Assembly: GCA_003241895.1 (NCBI GenBank) | Contig: QBLY01000002.1 | Span: forward strand, 223,382 to 287,381 | Source of the DNA: Lysobacteraceae bacterium | GTDB lineage: Bacteria > Pseudomonadota > Gammaproteobacteria > Xanthomonadales > Xanthomonadaceae | Length of the DNA: 64,000 bases | Reading direction: 5' to 3' | In this document: positions 1-9,512 of the stretch, piece after piece | Layout: every line of letters begins with the position of its first letter | Position numbering within the stretch: the first letter of the stretch is position 1 | The notes under the pieces: generated by a model | Told to the model about the DNA's origin: nothing | The model's input: the letters and a program-made list of their open reading frames with translations, nothing else | Databases searched by the model: none | Position numbers and translations under genes: made by a program

Positions 1-885
1 CAGCGCCGCCTCGCGCGCCAGCGCCTGGCCGGCGGAATCATGGCCGGTTACCGCGCCTGCTTTGGCCAGCGGCCAAGTGGCGTCGGCGTCGAGCAGCACG
101 GTGCCGCCGTCCCGGATCCATTCGAGGACCGGTGCAGGCAGGTCGCCCGAGTCCAGCCAGACGATCGCGCGCGTTTTCCCGGGCAGCTCGGCGTCCGTGC
201 CGGCGATGTCCAGCGACGCGGCCAGCGCGCCGTCGTCGCCCGGGTGCCAGGCCGCCATCGCGGCACGCAGGTAGGGCAGGGCGGCTTCACGATCCGGCGC
301 GTGGCGCACGGACAGCGCGAAGGGCGCGACCGCATCGGGCGCCGCGCGGGCCGGCGCCCCGCTGCCCACCCGCCAGTCCACCGCGCGCGACAGCTGCGGC
401 TGCGCGCCGTCGGCGCCGTCGAAGGTCTTGGGCACCAGCACGGTCAGCGGCGTGCCGGCGGGCAGCTCGGCGTCGAGCTGGCGCAGCAGGCTGCCGGTGG
501 CCACCGGGCCGGTCGGCATCGGCGCATCCAGCGACGGGAAGCCCGGCGCCAACCAGCGGCGCTGCGCGCCCTCGGGCAGGGCCAGCGCGTCGGCTGGGCT
601 GGCGCCGGGCAGCACCACCAGCCACGCGGCATCGCCCCGGCCGCCGAACAGCACCGGCTGCGCCAGCAGCAGCGCCAGCACCGCGACCAGCAGCAGGCGC
701 AGCGCCAGCAGCATTTTCTCTTCGAAGCGCAGCCGCTGCCGCGGCCGGAACTTGGCCGCCAGCCAGCGCAGCGCGGCGAAGTCGGTGGGCACCTGCTCTT
801 CGCGCCGGGCCAGGTGCACCAGTAGCGGCAGCAGCAGCGCCGCAAGCGCCGCCAGGCCCAGCGGTGCCAGCAGGCCCGGGCTCAT
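1..885 (-). CDS. BatA-domain membrane protein (partial, 3' end beyond window)
   Basis: My reading of the minus strand from the ATG at 883-885 stays open to base 1, so 295 codons are present and the C-terminus is missing. The N-terminus has a hydrophobic segment starting at the third residue, a short LARREEQ-type positive region, then a second hydrophobic segment at about residues 60-80. This is the usual layout of the BatA/aerotolerance-regulator N-terminal domain. The remainder reads as a periplasmic glutamine-amidotransferase-like region. The start overlaps the stop of the DUF58 gene by 4 nt (ATGA), so the two are probably translationally coupled. MoxR-DUF58-BatA runs generally act as membrane-associated ATPase systems; the substrate here is unknown. 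Confidence 0.75.
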   Translation of the reverse strand, partial: MSPGLLAPLGLAALAALLLPLLVHLARREEQVPTDFAALRWLAAKFRPRQRLRFEEKMLLALRLLLVAVLALLLAQPVLFGGRGDAAWLVVLPGASPADALALPEGAQRRWLAPGFPSLDAPMPTGPVATGSLLRQLDAELPAGTPLTVLVPKTFDGADGAQPQLSRAVDWRVGSGAPARAAPDAVAPFALSVRHAPDREAALPYLRAAMAAWHPGDDGALAASLDIAGTDAELPGKTRAIVWLDSGDLPAPVLEWIRDGGTVLLDADATWPLAKAGAVTGHDSAGQALAREAAL

Positions 886-1778
886 GCGCGATCGGCCGCC
901 TGCGGTGCCAGCAGCCGGCGCAGCGGCTGGTCGAGGGGTTCGTCGAGGAAGTACTCGGCGCGACGCACGCCGCTGGTCGCCAGGCGGGCTTCCAGCTGGC
1001 GACGGGCCTGCGCGAACGCGGAAACGAATTCGCCGCGCGCGGCCGCGCCGTCGCTGAGGCGCTCTTCGCCCGACTCCGCGTCGCGGAAGCGCCGGCCGCC
1101 CCGGAACGGGAAGTCGCGCTCCTCGGCGGTGAGCACCTGCACATTCAGCACTTCGCGGCGTGCGGCGGAAAGCCGTTCGGCCAGGACCACGGCCGCTTCG
1201 TCGAAGTCATCGCTCAACAGCACCACCAGCTGGCCGGCGCCGATGCGTTCCCACAGCGGCGTGAGCCGCGCTTCCGCGGGCCACTGGCCGTGCGCGCGCA
1301 GCCCCTGCAGTTCGAGCAGGCAGCGGTCGCGCTGGCGCGGCCCGGCGCCCGCAGTCACCAGGCCAAGGCCGTCGCCGCCGATCACCGCCAGGCCGAAGCG
1401 GTCCCCTTGGCGCAAGGCCAGTTCGAACACGCAGGCGGCCAGCGCGCGGGCGGCGTCGAGTCGCGACCAGCCTGGCCGCGCTCCGTCGCCCTGGGCCATC
1501 GATGCCGTGGCGTCGATCACCACCCAGGCGGTGAGCGGACTGTCGCGCTCGGCTTCGCGAACGAAGAAACGGTCCGAGCGGGCGTAGAGCTTCCAGTCCA
1601 CTTGGCGCGGCTCGTCGCCCTGTTCGTAGGCGCGATACTGGGCGAACTCCAGCCCCGAGCCGCGGCTTCGGCTGGCGTGCTGGCCGAAGCCATGCCCGCC
1701 CGCGGCCCGGCGCCCGGCAAGCCTCAGCGTCTTTAGCCGCGCACGCACGTCGGCGGGGATGAAGTCGGGGCCCGACAT
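882..1778 (-). CDS. DUF58 domain-containing protein
   Basis: 298 residues, starting at the ATG reading MSGPDF at 1778, 8 nt after the MoxR stop; an upstream in-frame extension runs into the MoxR gene and is not used. The core DUF58 signature is visible at about residues 40-65 as RAYEQGDEPRQVDWK followed by LYARSD, and a VWA-like Rossmann half follows (VVIDATASM, about residues 80-90). DUF58 proteins are typical partners of MoxR AAA+ ATPases, probably as adaptors carrying an incomplete VWA fold. No transmembrane segment is obvious, so a cytoplasmic position next to the BatA-like membrane protein is likely. The family assignment is firm; the specific role is not known. Confidence 0.9.
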   Translation of the reverse strand: MSGPDFIPADVRARLKTLRLAGRRAAGGHGFGQHASRSRGSGLEFAQYRAYEQGDEPRQVDWKLYARSDRFFVREAERDSPLTAWVVIDATASMAQGDGARPGWSRLDAARALAACVFELALRQGDRFGLAVIGGDGLGLVTAGAGPRQRDRCLLELQGLRAHGQWPAEARLTPLWERIGAGQLVVLLSDDFDEAAVVLAERLSAARREVLNVQVLTAEERDFPFRGGRRFRDAESGEERLSDGAAARGEFVSAFAQARRQLEARLATSGVRRAEYFLDEPLDQPLRRLLAPQAADRA

Positions 1779-1786
1779 CGCGGCGA

Positions 1787-2782
<996 letters not shown>

Positions 2783-2816
2783 GGATTTCCCGGGTAGAAA
2801 GCGCGGCAGCCCGCCC

Positions 2817-3533
2817 TTAGTTGTTCAGCGCGTACATCGCGATATTCACCGCGAACCTGGTGTTGTCCTCGGCCAACCAGCGCTTGTTGCGCCAGTCGTA
2901 GTCCCATTCGCAGCCGTAGTCCTTGTTGCTGTAGAGCACGCCCAGGCGGCCGTCGATGCTGATGCCCTTGAGGTAGTCGTGCACCAGGTCGTCGCCCCAG
3001 CCGTTGAGCTCGAAGCCGGTGGCGGGCGGGCCGTCGGGGAACTTGAAGAAGCTTGAGTACAGCGGGTGGCTGTTGGGCAGCTTGCGCAGCGCCGATGCCC
3101 CGAAGATGGCGGCCATCTGGTCTTCGAACGACTTGGCGAAAAGTCCGTCGATGTCGTGGTTGCAGTCGTCCACGAACACGAAGCCGCCGCTGCGCACGTA
3201 GCGCTCGAAGTTGCGGCGCTCGTCGGGGTTGAACTCCACCAGCTTGTGGCCGGCCAGGTAGCAGAACGGCGCCGAAAGCATGCGCGGGTCCGAAAGCGCC
3301 AGCACGTGTTCCTTGGTGTCCACCCGCAGCGTGGTGTATTCGAGCAGCGACGTGATCAGGTTGGCCGGCATGCGCTGGTCCACGTCCCAGTTGCCCGACT
3401 CGTACATCAGCCGGGTGAACCAGAAGTCGTAGTCGGCACCGGCAGGCGATGCGCCCTGGGCCATCAGCTTGGGCGCGAACACCCCGCCGGCAAGGGCGCC
3501 CACCATCAGGCGCAGGAAGGCGGCGCGGTTCAT
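2817..3533 (-). CDS. DUF4159 domain-containing exported protein
   Basis: 238 residues. The first 25 residues form a cleavable export signal (hydrophobic core LRLMVGALAGGVFA, candidate cleavage after LMAQG). It lacks the adjacent arginines of a Tat signal, so Sec export is more likely. The mature part has the DUF4159 pattern: a YDFWFTRLMYESGNWDVD opening, GGFVFVDDCNHD in the middle and an aromatic C-terminal WDYDWRNKRW region. DUF4159 has a glutamine-amidotransferase-like fold and is repeatedly found beside MoxR/DUF58/BatA genes, as here. No catalytic role is established for the family. The stop of tldE lies 55 nt upstream. Confidence 0.85.
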   Translation of the reverse strand: MNRAAFLRLMVGALAGGVFAPKLMAQGASPAGADYDFWFTRLMYESGNWDVDQRMPANLITSLLEYTTLRVDTKEHVLALSDPRMLSAPFCYLAGHKLVEFNPDERRNFERYVRSGGFVFVDDCNHDIDGLFAKSFEDQMAAIFGASALRKLPNSHPLYSSFFKFPDGPPATGFELNGWGDDLVHDYLKGISIDGRLGVLYSNKDYGCEWDYDWRNKRWLAEDNTRFAVNIAMYALNN

Positions 3534-3588
3534 CGCGCCGCCCCGGAACGACGGGCCGCCCCGTTGGCAACAGGCAGCCCCGACACCA

Positions 3589-4923
3589 CTACACCGCGTC
3601 TGAGAGCGAGGTGAAGGTGAAGTCGCGCAGCTTCATCGGCGGGATCATCATCACGAACGGCGACTCGTCGCCGCTGATGCGCACCGGCTTGCCGAGCTCC
3701 TCGATGTTGTTGAGCATGATCACCGGTGATTCGTTGAAGCGGAAGTTCTTCACCGGGTGCTTGATCTCGCCGTTCTCGATGTAGAAGGTGCCGTCGCGGG
3801 TCAGGCCGGTCAGCAGCACCGTCTGCGGGTCCACCATGCGGATGTACCAGGTGCGCGTTACCAGGATGCCCTTCTGGGTGGACTTCACCAGTTCGGCGGT
3901 GGACTTGTCGCCGCCGGCCATCAGGAGGTTGCCCACCTGGCCAATCGCCTTCTTACCCTGTTTCTGGGCCCAGTAGCGGGAGTAGGAGAGGTTGGCGACC
4001 TTGCCGTCCTTGATGATGTCCTGGCGCTCGCGCGGCAGGCCCGACTGGTCCCAGGGCAGCACGGCCGCCGCGGCGTCCCACGGGTCGGCGTGGATATTCA
4101 CCTGCGCGTCGTACACCTGTTCACCCATCTTGGTGCCGCCGCCCTTCTTGGACAGGAAGCTGCGGCCTTCGTCGGCCTGGCGCGCGTCGAAGAAGAACAT
4201 CATGAAGCTGATCAGGCCCGCGGCTGCGGCCGGCTCGAGGATGACGGTGTACTTGCCCGGCTCCAGCGCCTTGGCCTCGGCCGAGTCGCGCGCCTTCTGG
4301 ATGGCCACCTGGATGTCGTCGCCGGCCTTGAACTGGTCGGCGTCGGCGAGGTTGCGCGAGACCCAGCCCGAACCGCGGCCGTCTTCGGTGCGCACCGTGC
4401 AGGTGTAGTTGAAGTTGGTGGACTGCTGGTAGGCGAAGTTGCCGTTGGAATTGGCCGACGCGAAGAAGCTGTGGCCGTCGCTCAGGTAACCCGCGGCGAT
4501 CAGGTTGCTGGCCTTGCACGGGTCGATGGAGTCGGCGGCCACCCTGGCGCGCAGCTCGGGCGTGATGGCGGCCGTGGCGGCGTTGAAGGTGGGGCTGGGG
4601 GTGTACGTCTGCTTCTCCAGCGCCGGCATGTATTCCTCGTTCTCCGGCGCCAGCCGGGCAAGGTCTTCGGCCCGGCGCACCACGCGCTCGAGCGCGGCGT
4701 CGTCGAACTCGTTGATGGTGGCGATGCCTTCGCGCTTGCCGAACGCCGCCTGCACGATCAGCTGGGCATCGTTGACGATGCCGCTGGTGGAAACGTTGTT
4801 GAGGGCGAAGCGGATGTTGCCGTCGACCGACCCGGCGAGGGTGGCCGTGCATTGGTCGGCCACCGACAGCTTGATGACCTTGTCGAGGATGGCCTTGGCC
4901 TGTTCTTCAGTGAAGATGCTCAT
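3589..4923 (-). CDS. TldE/PmbA-family metallopeptidase partner subunit
   Basis: 444 residues from the ATG at 4923 (MSIFTEEQA). It belongs to the TldD/PmbA family, whose best-known members form a TldD-TldE heterodimer that degrades small or unfolded peptides and matures modified peptides. The position that carries HExxxH in TldD is here an EPAAAAGL segment, so this subunit has no zinc-binding motif, as expected for TldE. There is no signal peptide, in contrast to the TldD-like protein encoded 20 nt upstream. The pair almost certainly forms one complex; the length and gene order fit a true heterodimer rather than two independent enzymes. Confidence 0.88.
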   Translation of the reverse strand: MSIFTEEQAKAILDKVIKLSVADQCTATLAGSVDGNIRFALNNVSTSGIVNDAQLIVQAAFGKREGIATINEFDDAALERVVRRAEDLARLAPENEEYMPALEKQTYTPSPTFNAATAAITPELRARVAADSIDPCKASNLIAAGYLSDGHSFFASANSNGNFAYQQSTNFNYTCTVRTEDGRGSGWVSRNLADADQFKAGDDIQVAIQKARDSAEAKALEPGKYTVILEPAAAAGLISFMMFFFDARQADEGRSFLSKKGGGTKMGEQVYDAQVNIHADPWDAAAAVLPWDQSGLPRERQDIIKDGKVANLSYSRYWAQKQGKKAIGQVGNLLMAGGDKSTAELVKSTQKGILVTRTWYIRMVDPQTVLLTGLTRDGTFYIENGEIKHPVKNFRFNESPVIMLNNIEELGKPVRISGDESPFVMMIPPMKLRDFTFTSLSDAV

Positions 4924-4943
4924 GTTCGGGGGCTCCTGGCCGG

Positions 4944-6572
4944 TCAGCCGATGTTGCGGGCGGTGTTGATGACGTTCATGCCGTCGAAGCGGGCCGTGCT
5001 GGACCCGTGCGAAACCGCCGAGGACTGCGTCGGCTGGCCCTTGCCGTCGAAGAAGCTGCCGCCCAGGCGGTAATCGGACTCGTCGCAGATGGCCGAGCAG
5101 GCGTTCCAGAATTCCGGCGTGCGGATCTGGTAGGCCGCGTCCTCGATCATGCCGGCGAGCTTGCCGTCCTTGATCTCGTAGAACAGCTGGCCGCCGAACT
5201 GGGCGTTGTAGCGCTGCTGGTCGATGGAGAACGAGCCGTCGCCGATGATGTAGATGCCCTTCTCGACGTCCTTGATCATGTCCGTGACGCTGAGCTTGTC
5301 CTTGCCCGGCGCCAGCGACACGTTGGCCATGCGCTGGAACTGCACGCTCGACCAGGAGTCGGCGTAGCAGCAGCCGTCCGATTCGGTCTTGCCCAGGATG
5401 TGGGCCTGGTCGCGGATGGTCTGGTAGTCCACCAGCTTGCCCTGGTCGATCAGGTTCCAGCGCTTGGTCTTCACGCCCTCGTCGTCGTAGCCCACGCCGC
5501 CCAGGCTGCCTTCCTGGACCTTGTCGGCGAACAGCGTGACGCGGTCGCTGCCGTACTGGAAGCGTGCCTCGCGCTTGTCGAGCGTGGCGAAGCTGGTGCC
5601 GGCGAAGTTGGCCTCGTAGCCCAGCACGCGGTCGAGCTCGAGCGGATGGCCGACGTTCTCGTGGATGGTGAGCCACAGGTGCGACGGGTCGAGCACCAGG
5701 TCGTACTTGCCGGGCTTGACCGACGGCGCGGTGAGCTTCTCGCGCGCCTGCCTGGCCGCGGCCACGGCGTCTTCCACCATGTCGTAGGACTTGCCGTAGT
5801 TGACGATCCCGTTGGGCGAGACGTACTTGCCCGAGGCGTCACCGTCCAGGTACTCGTAGCCCATGCCCATCGGCGCCGACAGGCCGTCGCGGGTGCGGAA
5901 CTTGCCGGTGGCCTTGTCGATGGCGGTGACCGAGAACGGGGCCCAGATGCGGTGCACGTCCTGGTCGATGTAGCTGCCGTCGGTGGAAGCGAAGTACTTC
6001 TGTTCGTTCACCAGGAACATGGTGGAGTTGACGTAGTCGGCGCCGGCCTTGATGGCGGCGGCGTTGACGCCCAGCAGCAGGTCCACCTTCTCTTTGAGCG
6101 GGACGGCCATGGCGTTCTTGGTGATCGGCGTCTTCCAGCTGACCTCGCCCACGCCCGCGACCTTGGCCAGCTGCACCGGCGCGGTCTGGAAGCGCGAGTT
6201 GGCCTTGGCGATCGTGGTGGCCTGGCGCGCCGCGGCGGCGACGCCGGCGGTGCTCAGGTCGCGGGTGGCGGCGAAGCCCCAGGCGCCGTTGGCGATCACG
6301 CGGATGCCGATGCCGGTGGATTCGGCGTTCACGACGTTCTGGACCTTGTCCTCGCGGGTGATCACGAACTGCTGCAGGTAGCGGCCGATGCGCACGTCGC
6401 AGTAGCTGGCGCCGGAGCCGGTGGCGGCTTCGAGAGCGGCGTCGGCGATGGCTTTCTTCATCGCGATGTCCAGGCCGGAGACCAGTTCCTGGGCGGCGAT
6501 GGAGCGGCTGTAGGGAAGCATCAGGCCTGCAAGGCCGACACCCGAAATCGTCAGGAAGTCGCGTCTGTCCAT
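4944..6572 (-). CDS. TldD-family zinc metallopeptidase with a Tat signal
   Basis: 542 residues from the ATG at 6572; this is longer than cytoplasmic TldD (about 480) because of an added N-terminus. Residues 1-28 read as a twin-arginine signal: RRDFLTIS, then a hydrophobic stretch, then an alanine-rich cleavage region (SIAAQE). The catalytic HENVGH motif (HExxxH) is at residues 304-309 and is intact. The C-terminal region where E. coli TldD has its third zinc ligand, a cysteine, reads GSFFDGKGQ without a cysteine; that comparison is from memory. The gene heads the six-gene minus-strand run. If exported, its action would be periplasmic. The short hairpin at 6604-6620 lies in its presumed leader. 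Confidence 0.88.
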   Translation of the reverse strand: MDRRDFLTISGVGLAGLMLPYSRSIAAQELVSGLDIAMKKAIADAALEAATGSGASYCDVRIGRYLQQFVITREDKVQNVVNAESTGIGIRVIANGAWGFAATRDLSTAGVAAAARQATTIAKANSRFQTAPVQLAKVAGVGEVSWKTPITKNAMAVPLKEKVDLLLGVNAAAIKAGADYVNSTMFLVNEQKYFASTDGSYIDQDVHRIWAPFSVTAIDKATGKFRTRDGLSAPMGMGYEYLDGDASGKYVSPNGIVNYGKSYDMVEDAVAAARQAREKLTAPSVKPGKYDLVLDPSHLWLTIHENVGHPLELDRVLGYEANFAGTSFATLDKREARFQYGSDRVTLFADKVQEGSLGGVGYDDEGVKTKRWNLIDQGKLVDYQTIRDQAHILGKTESDGCCYADSWSSVQFQRMANVSLAPGKDKLSVTDMIKDVEKGIYIIGDGSFSIDQQRYNAQFGGQLFYEIKDGKLAGMIEDAAYQIRTPEFWNACSAICDESDYRLGGSFFDGKGQPTQSSAVSHGSSTARFDGMNVINTARNIG

Positions 6573-6603
6573 CGTGTTACTCCAGCGGGATTGGCCGGGC
6601 CGG

Positions 6604-6620
6604 GCTCCGGAAACCGGAGC
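6604..6620 (-). other. small hairpin in the tldD leader
   Basis: A perfect 7-bp inverted repeat (GCTCCGG / CCGGAGC) around a 3-nt loop, 32 nt upstream of the tldD start. It has no T-run on either side, so it is not a classical terminator. It may shape the leader RNA, or be chance in GC-rich DNA. Confidence 0.3.
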
Positions 6621-6791
6621 GGGCGGCGGAGAAGTTGCTTCCCGACTCTGGCGACTCGGGTCCCAAGGCGTCAAGTGACGAATGGGCTAGACGCAGGGCC
6701 GGCGCCGCCTCGCGCTGTTGCGTCCGCGTTTCGCGTAACTTCAGGCCCGGGTTGGCAGTGTTGTGCATTGAACCTGCGTGTGGAGCCCCCG

Positions 6792-7613
6792 ATGAAAAAG
6801 CCGATTCCCTACGGCCCCTGGCTGATGATCGTCGCGCTGGTGGCCGGCGCAGCGCTGCTTTGGCACTACTATCCGCGCCCTGCTGCCGCGCCCGCCGTTG
6901 CCGTTGCCGTTACCGGCGCCACGCCCGCCGCCGGCGAGCCGGCGGTCGCGCCGGCGCCACCCAGCTATCCCATCGAACAGGTGCCCGCGCTGCCCGATGC
7001 GCCCACCGAACCGCTGCCCCTGCTTGACGACAGCGATGGCCTGGCGCTGGCCGCCCTGTCCGAGGCGGTGGGCAGCGACGTGGGCGTTTGGTTGCGCGCG
7101 GAGTTCCTGCTGCCCCGTTTCGTGGCCACGGTGGACGCGCTGCCGCGCAAATCGCTGACCCAGCAGATCTACGTGGCCCGGCCCGTGGCCAGCCCGCTGG
7201 CGGTGGCGCAGGCCGATTCGCGCCTGTGGCTCGACGACGCCAACGCCGCCCGTTACGAGCCCGCTGTGCGCCTGTTCGAGGCGCTTGATTCACGCCGGCT
7301 GGTGTCGGTGTACGTGCGCTTCTATCCGCTGCTGCAGCAGGCCTACCGCGATCTGGGTGTGCCCGACCGCCAGTTCAACGACCGCCTGGTGGAAGTGATC
7401 GACCATCTGCTTGCGGCGCCGGAACTCACCGGCCGGATCGAGCTGGTGCCGATCGCGGGCACGCCGCGCCTGGCCTTCGCCGATCCGCAGCGCGAGTCCG
7501 CGTCGGTGGGCCACAAGGCGATGTGGCGGCTGGGCCCTGACCGTGCCGCCCGGGTGAAAGCCAAGCTCACCGGGCTGCGCGAACTGCTGGCCGGGCAGCG
7601 CCCCGGCGCCTGA
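6792..7613 (+). CDS. DUF3014 domain-containing membrane-anchored protein
   Basis: 273 residues from the ATG at 6792. An N-terminal membrane anchor (about residues 7-25, PWLMIVALVAGAALLWHYY) is followed by an Ala/Pro-rich linker to about residue 65 and then a globular domain. The motifs VRFYPLLQQAYRDLG and FNDRLVEVIDHLL belong to DUF3014, a family of proteobacterial envelope proteins without a defined role. It is transcribed divergently from tldD, 219 nt away. The mature domain is probably periplasmic, held by the uncleaved N-terminal helix. The family call is firm; function is unknown. Confidence 0.85.
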   Translation: MKKPIPYGPWLMIVALVAGAALLWHYYPRPAAAPAVAVAVTGATPAAGEPAVAPAPPSYPIEQVPALPDAPTEPLPLLDDSDGLALAALSEAVGSDVGVWLRAEFLLPRFVATVDALPRKSLTQQIYVARPVASPLAVAQADSRLWLDDANAARYEPAVRLFEALDSRRLVSVYVRFYPLLQQAYRDLGVPDRQFNDRLVEVIDHLLAAPELTGRIELVPIAGTPRLAFADPQRESASVGHKAMWRLGPDRAARVKAKLTGLRELLAGQRPGA

Positions 7614-7673
7614 AGCTGCCGGCACCGGCGGCTTGCGCTAGGCTGTGGGTCTGACCCGGGCCGTGGAGCCAGC

Positions 7674-8465
7674 ATGTCGCCGCTGCAATTCCTGGGTCGT
7701 CGGCTGGCCGCGTTCCTGGCCAAGCCGCGCGAGCGCAACAGCCATATCCCGACCAGCCCGGTCGCCCAGTTCGCGGCCACGCTGCGCAAGGGCGACGTGG
7801 TGCTGGTGGAAGGCAGCAGCCGCTTCGCCAGCGCCATCAAGTACCTCACGCAGTCCACCTGGTCGCATGCCGCGCTCTACATCGGCGACACGCTGGGCCC
7901 GCCGGCGCCGGGGGAGGAGCCCCGCCTGCTGGTGGACGTGGACGTGGTGGACGGGGTGCGCACCATCCCGCTGAGCACCTTCGCCGGCCTGCACACGCGC
8001 ATCTGCCGGCCGGTGGGGCTGGGCGAGGCGGAAGTGGATGCGCTGGTGCAGTTCATGCTGTCGCGCAAGGGCATCACCTACGACCTCAAGAACATCTTCG
8101 ACCTGGCGCGCTACTTCATCCGCACCCCGCCGGTGCCTGGCTCGATGAAGCGGCGCATGCTGTCGCTGGGCAGCGGCGAGCCGACCAAGGCGATCTGCTC
8201 GACGCTGCTGGCGCAGGCGTTCGAATCGATCCGCTACCCGATCCTGCCCGAGGTGGCGCTGGTGGACGTGGACTCGAAAGGCGCGCGGCGCGCGGCCCGC
8301 GAGATCCTCTTCATCCGCCACCACAGCCTGTATGCGCCGCGCGACTTCGACGTGTCGCCGTTCTTCCAGGTGGTGAAGCCACGCCTGGCCCAGGGCTTCG
8401 ACTACCGCCAGCTGGAGTGGCAGTCGCCGGCCGAACCGCCGCGTACGGGGCCTGGCGCCGGCTGA
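7674..8465 (+). CDS. YiiX/YebB-like permuted NlpC/P60 cysteine hydrolase
   Basis: 263 residues from the ATG at 7674, preceded by a GGAG about 8 nt upstream. The order of catalytic motifs is that of the circularly permuted NlpC/P60 fold: the histidine comes first (TWSHAALYIG, about residues 62-71) and the cysteine later (AICSTLLAQAF, about 170-180). Such proteins (YiiX, YebB, LRAT-like) are thiol hydrolases or acyltransferases acting on peptides or lipids. The LRKGDVVLVEG opening is typical of the family. No signal peptide is seen. The gene stands alone between DUF3014 and a convergent beta-lactamase gene. The exact substrate is unknown. Confidence 0.85.
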   Translation: MSPLQFLGRRLAAFLAKPRERNSHIPTSPVAQFAATLRKGDVVLVEGSSRFASAIKYLTQSTWSHAALYIGDTLGPPAPGEEPRLLVDVDVVDGVRTIPLSTFAGLHTRICRPVGLGEAEVDALVQFMLSRKGITYDLKNIFDLARYFIRTPPVPGSMKRRMLSLGSGEPTKAICSTLLAQAFESIRYPILPEVALVDVDSKGARRAAREILFIRHHSLYAPRDFDVSPFFQVVKPRLAQGFDYRQLEWQSPAEPPRTGPGAG

Positions 8466-8475
8466 TTGCGGCCGG

Positions 8476-9360
8476 TTATTCGGATTTGGCCGATTCTTCG
8501 GCCAGGCGTTTGTCCAGCCAGTCGCGACCGAAGGCCGCGTAGGCGCGGCAGGACTGGTCGTCGAAGAAAGCCGGTTCTTCTTCTCCGGCATCGCGGGCGG
8601 CGGCGCGTTCAAAGAGCTTCGTGGGGCCGGGGTGGGCGGACACGGCCAGGTCGCAGTCCAGCCCGGCGATGCGGTCGAGGGTGGCGCGGAACTCGGCCAC
8701 GCGGCCCGGGTCGTCGCTGAATCGGAAGCCGGGCGCCGATACGGCCGTGACACTGTCGGCATACACCAGGTCGCGGCAGCGGCCTTGATCGCAGCTGCGC
8801 CACGACCAGGTCGCGCCGCCCGGCGTGTGGCCGGGGGTGGCGTGCAGCGTGAGCGTCAGGTCGCCGACGGTGAGCTGGGCGCCATCGGCCAGTCCGGTCA
8901 CCTCGTCCACCGGCGGGAACGCATTCGCCTGCGGTCCGTAGCCCACCTGCGGGTCGTCGTGGGGCGCGTTGCCCTGGCGCATCGCCTCGGCGCCACGGGC
9001 GGTGCCGGCAACGCGGGCGCCGCTCAGGCGTTTGAGCGCTGCGATGCCGCCGGCATGGTCATAGTGTGGGTGCGAGTTGAGGATCCATTTCACATCGGTG
9101 ACCGAAAAGCCCAGCGAGGCGATGTTGGCGGCGATCAAGGGCGCGGACTGCGGCAGGGCACCGTCGACCAGCACCAGGCCATCGCCGCTGTCGATCAGCA
9201 CCGCGCTCAGGCCTTGCGTGCCGACGTACCAGCTCTTGCCGTGCAGCAGGAAGGGCGCCTGCGGCAGGTTCCAGCCAGCGCAGGCGGGGCATTCGATCGG
9301 CATGAGGTCGGCGGGGGAGGCGGCCAGGGCCAAGGCCAGCAGGGTGGACGTGATCAGCAT
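8476..9360 (-). CDS. Subclass B3-type metallo-beta-lactamase
   Basis: 294 residues from the ATG at 9360. A signal peptide of about 18 residues (LITSTLLALALAAS) directs it to the periplasm. The zinc site is complete for the subclass B3 pattern: HPHYDHAGG (His, His, Asp, His), then ATPGHTPGG for the next histidine, then SAHPG for the last. B3 enzymes hydrolyse beta-lactams, often including carbapenems, and chromosomal examples such as L1 are known in Xanthomonadaceae relatives. No ampR-type regulator is adjacent, and it converges on the YiiX-like gene with a 10-nt gap. A lactonase-like activity cannot be excluded from sequence, but the motif spacing favours B3. Confidence 0.85.
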   Translation of the reverse strand: MLITSTLLALALAASPADLMPIECPACAGWNLPQAPFLLHGKSWYVGTQGLSAVLIDSGDGLVLVDGALPQSAPLIAANIASLGFSVTDVKWILNSHPHYDHAGGIAALKRLSGARVAGTARGAEAMRQGNAPHDDPQVGYGPQANAFPPVDEVTGLADGAQLTVGDLTLTLHATPGHTPGGATWSWRSCDQGRCRDLVYADSVTAVSAPGFRFSDDPGRVAEFRATLDRIAGLDCDLAVSAHPGPTKLFERAAARDAGEEEPAFFDDQSCRAYAAFGRDWLDKRLAEESAKSE

Positions 9361-9512
9361 GGTGGGTAAGTCGGAAACGGGAGCCCCAGTGTCGCCCGGG
9401 GACGCCGGCCGATGGAAGGCGCCCCCGACTTGACGCGGTCTACCGGCTGGCAGACTGTGTCGGCAGGGCAGGCCACAGGGGTGGCGCGGCCCGAACCGCG
9501 GACCCGAAGCGC

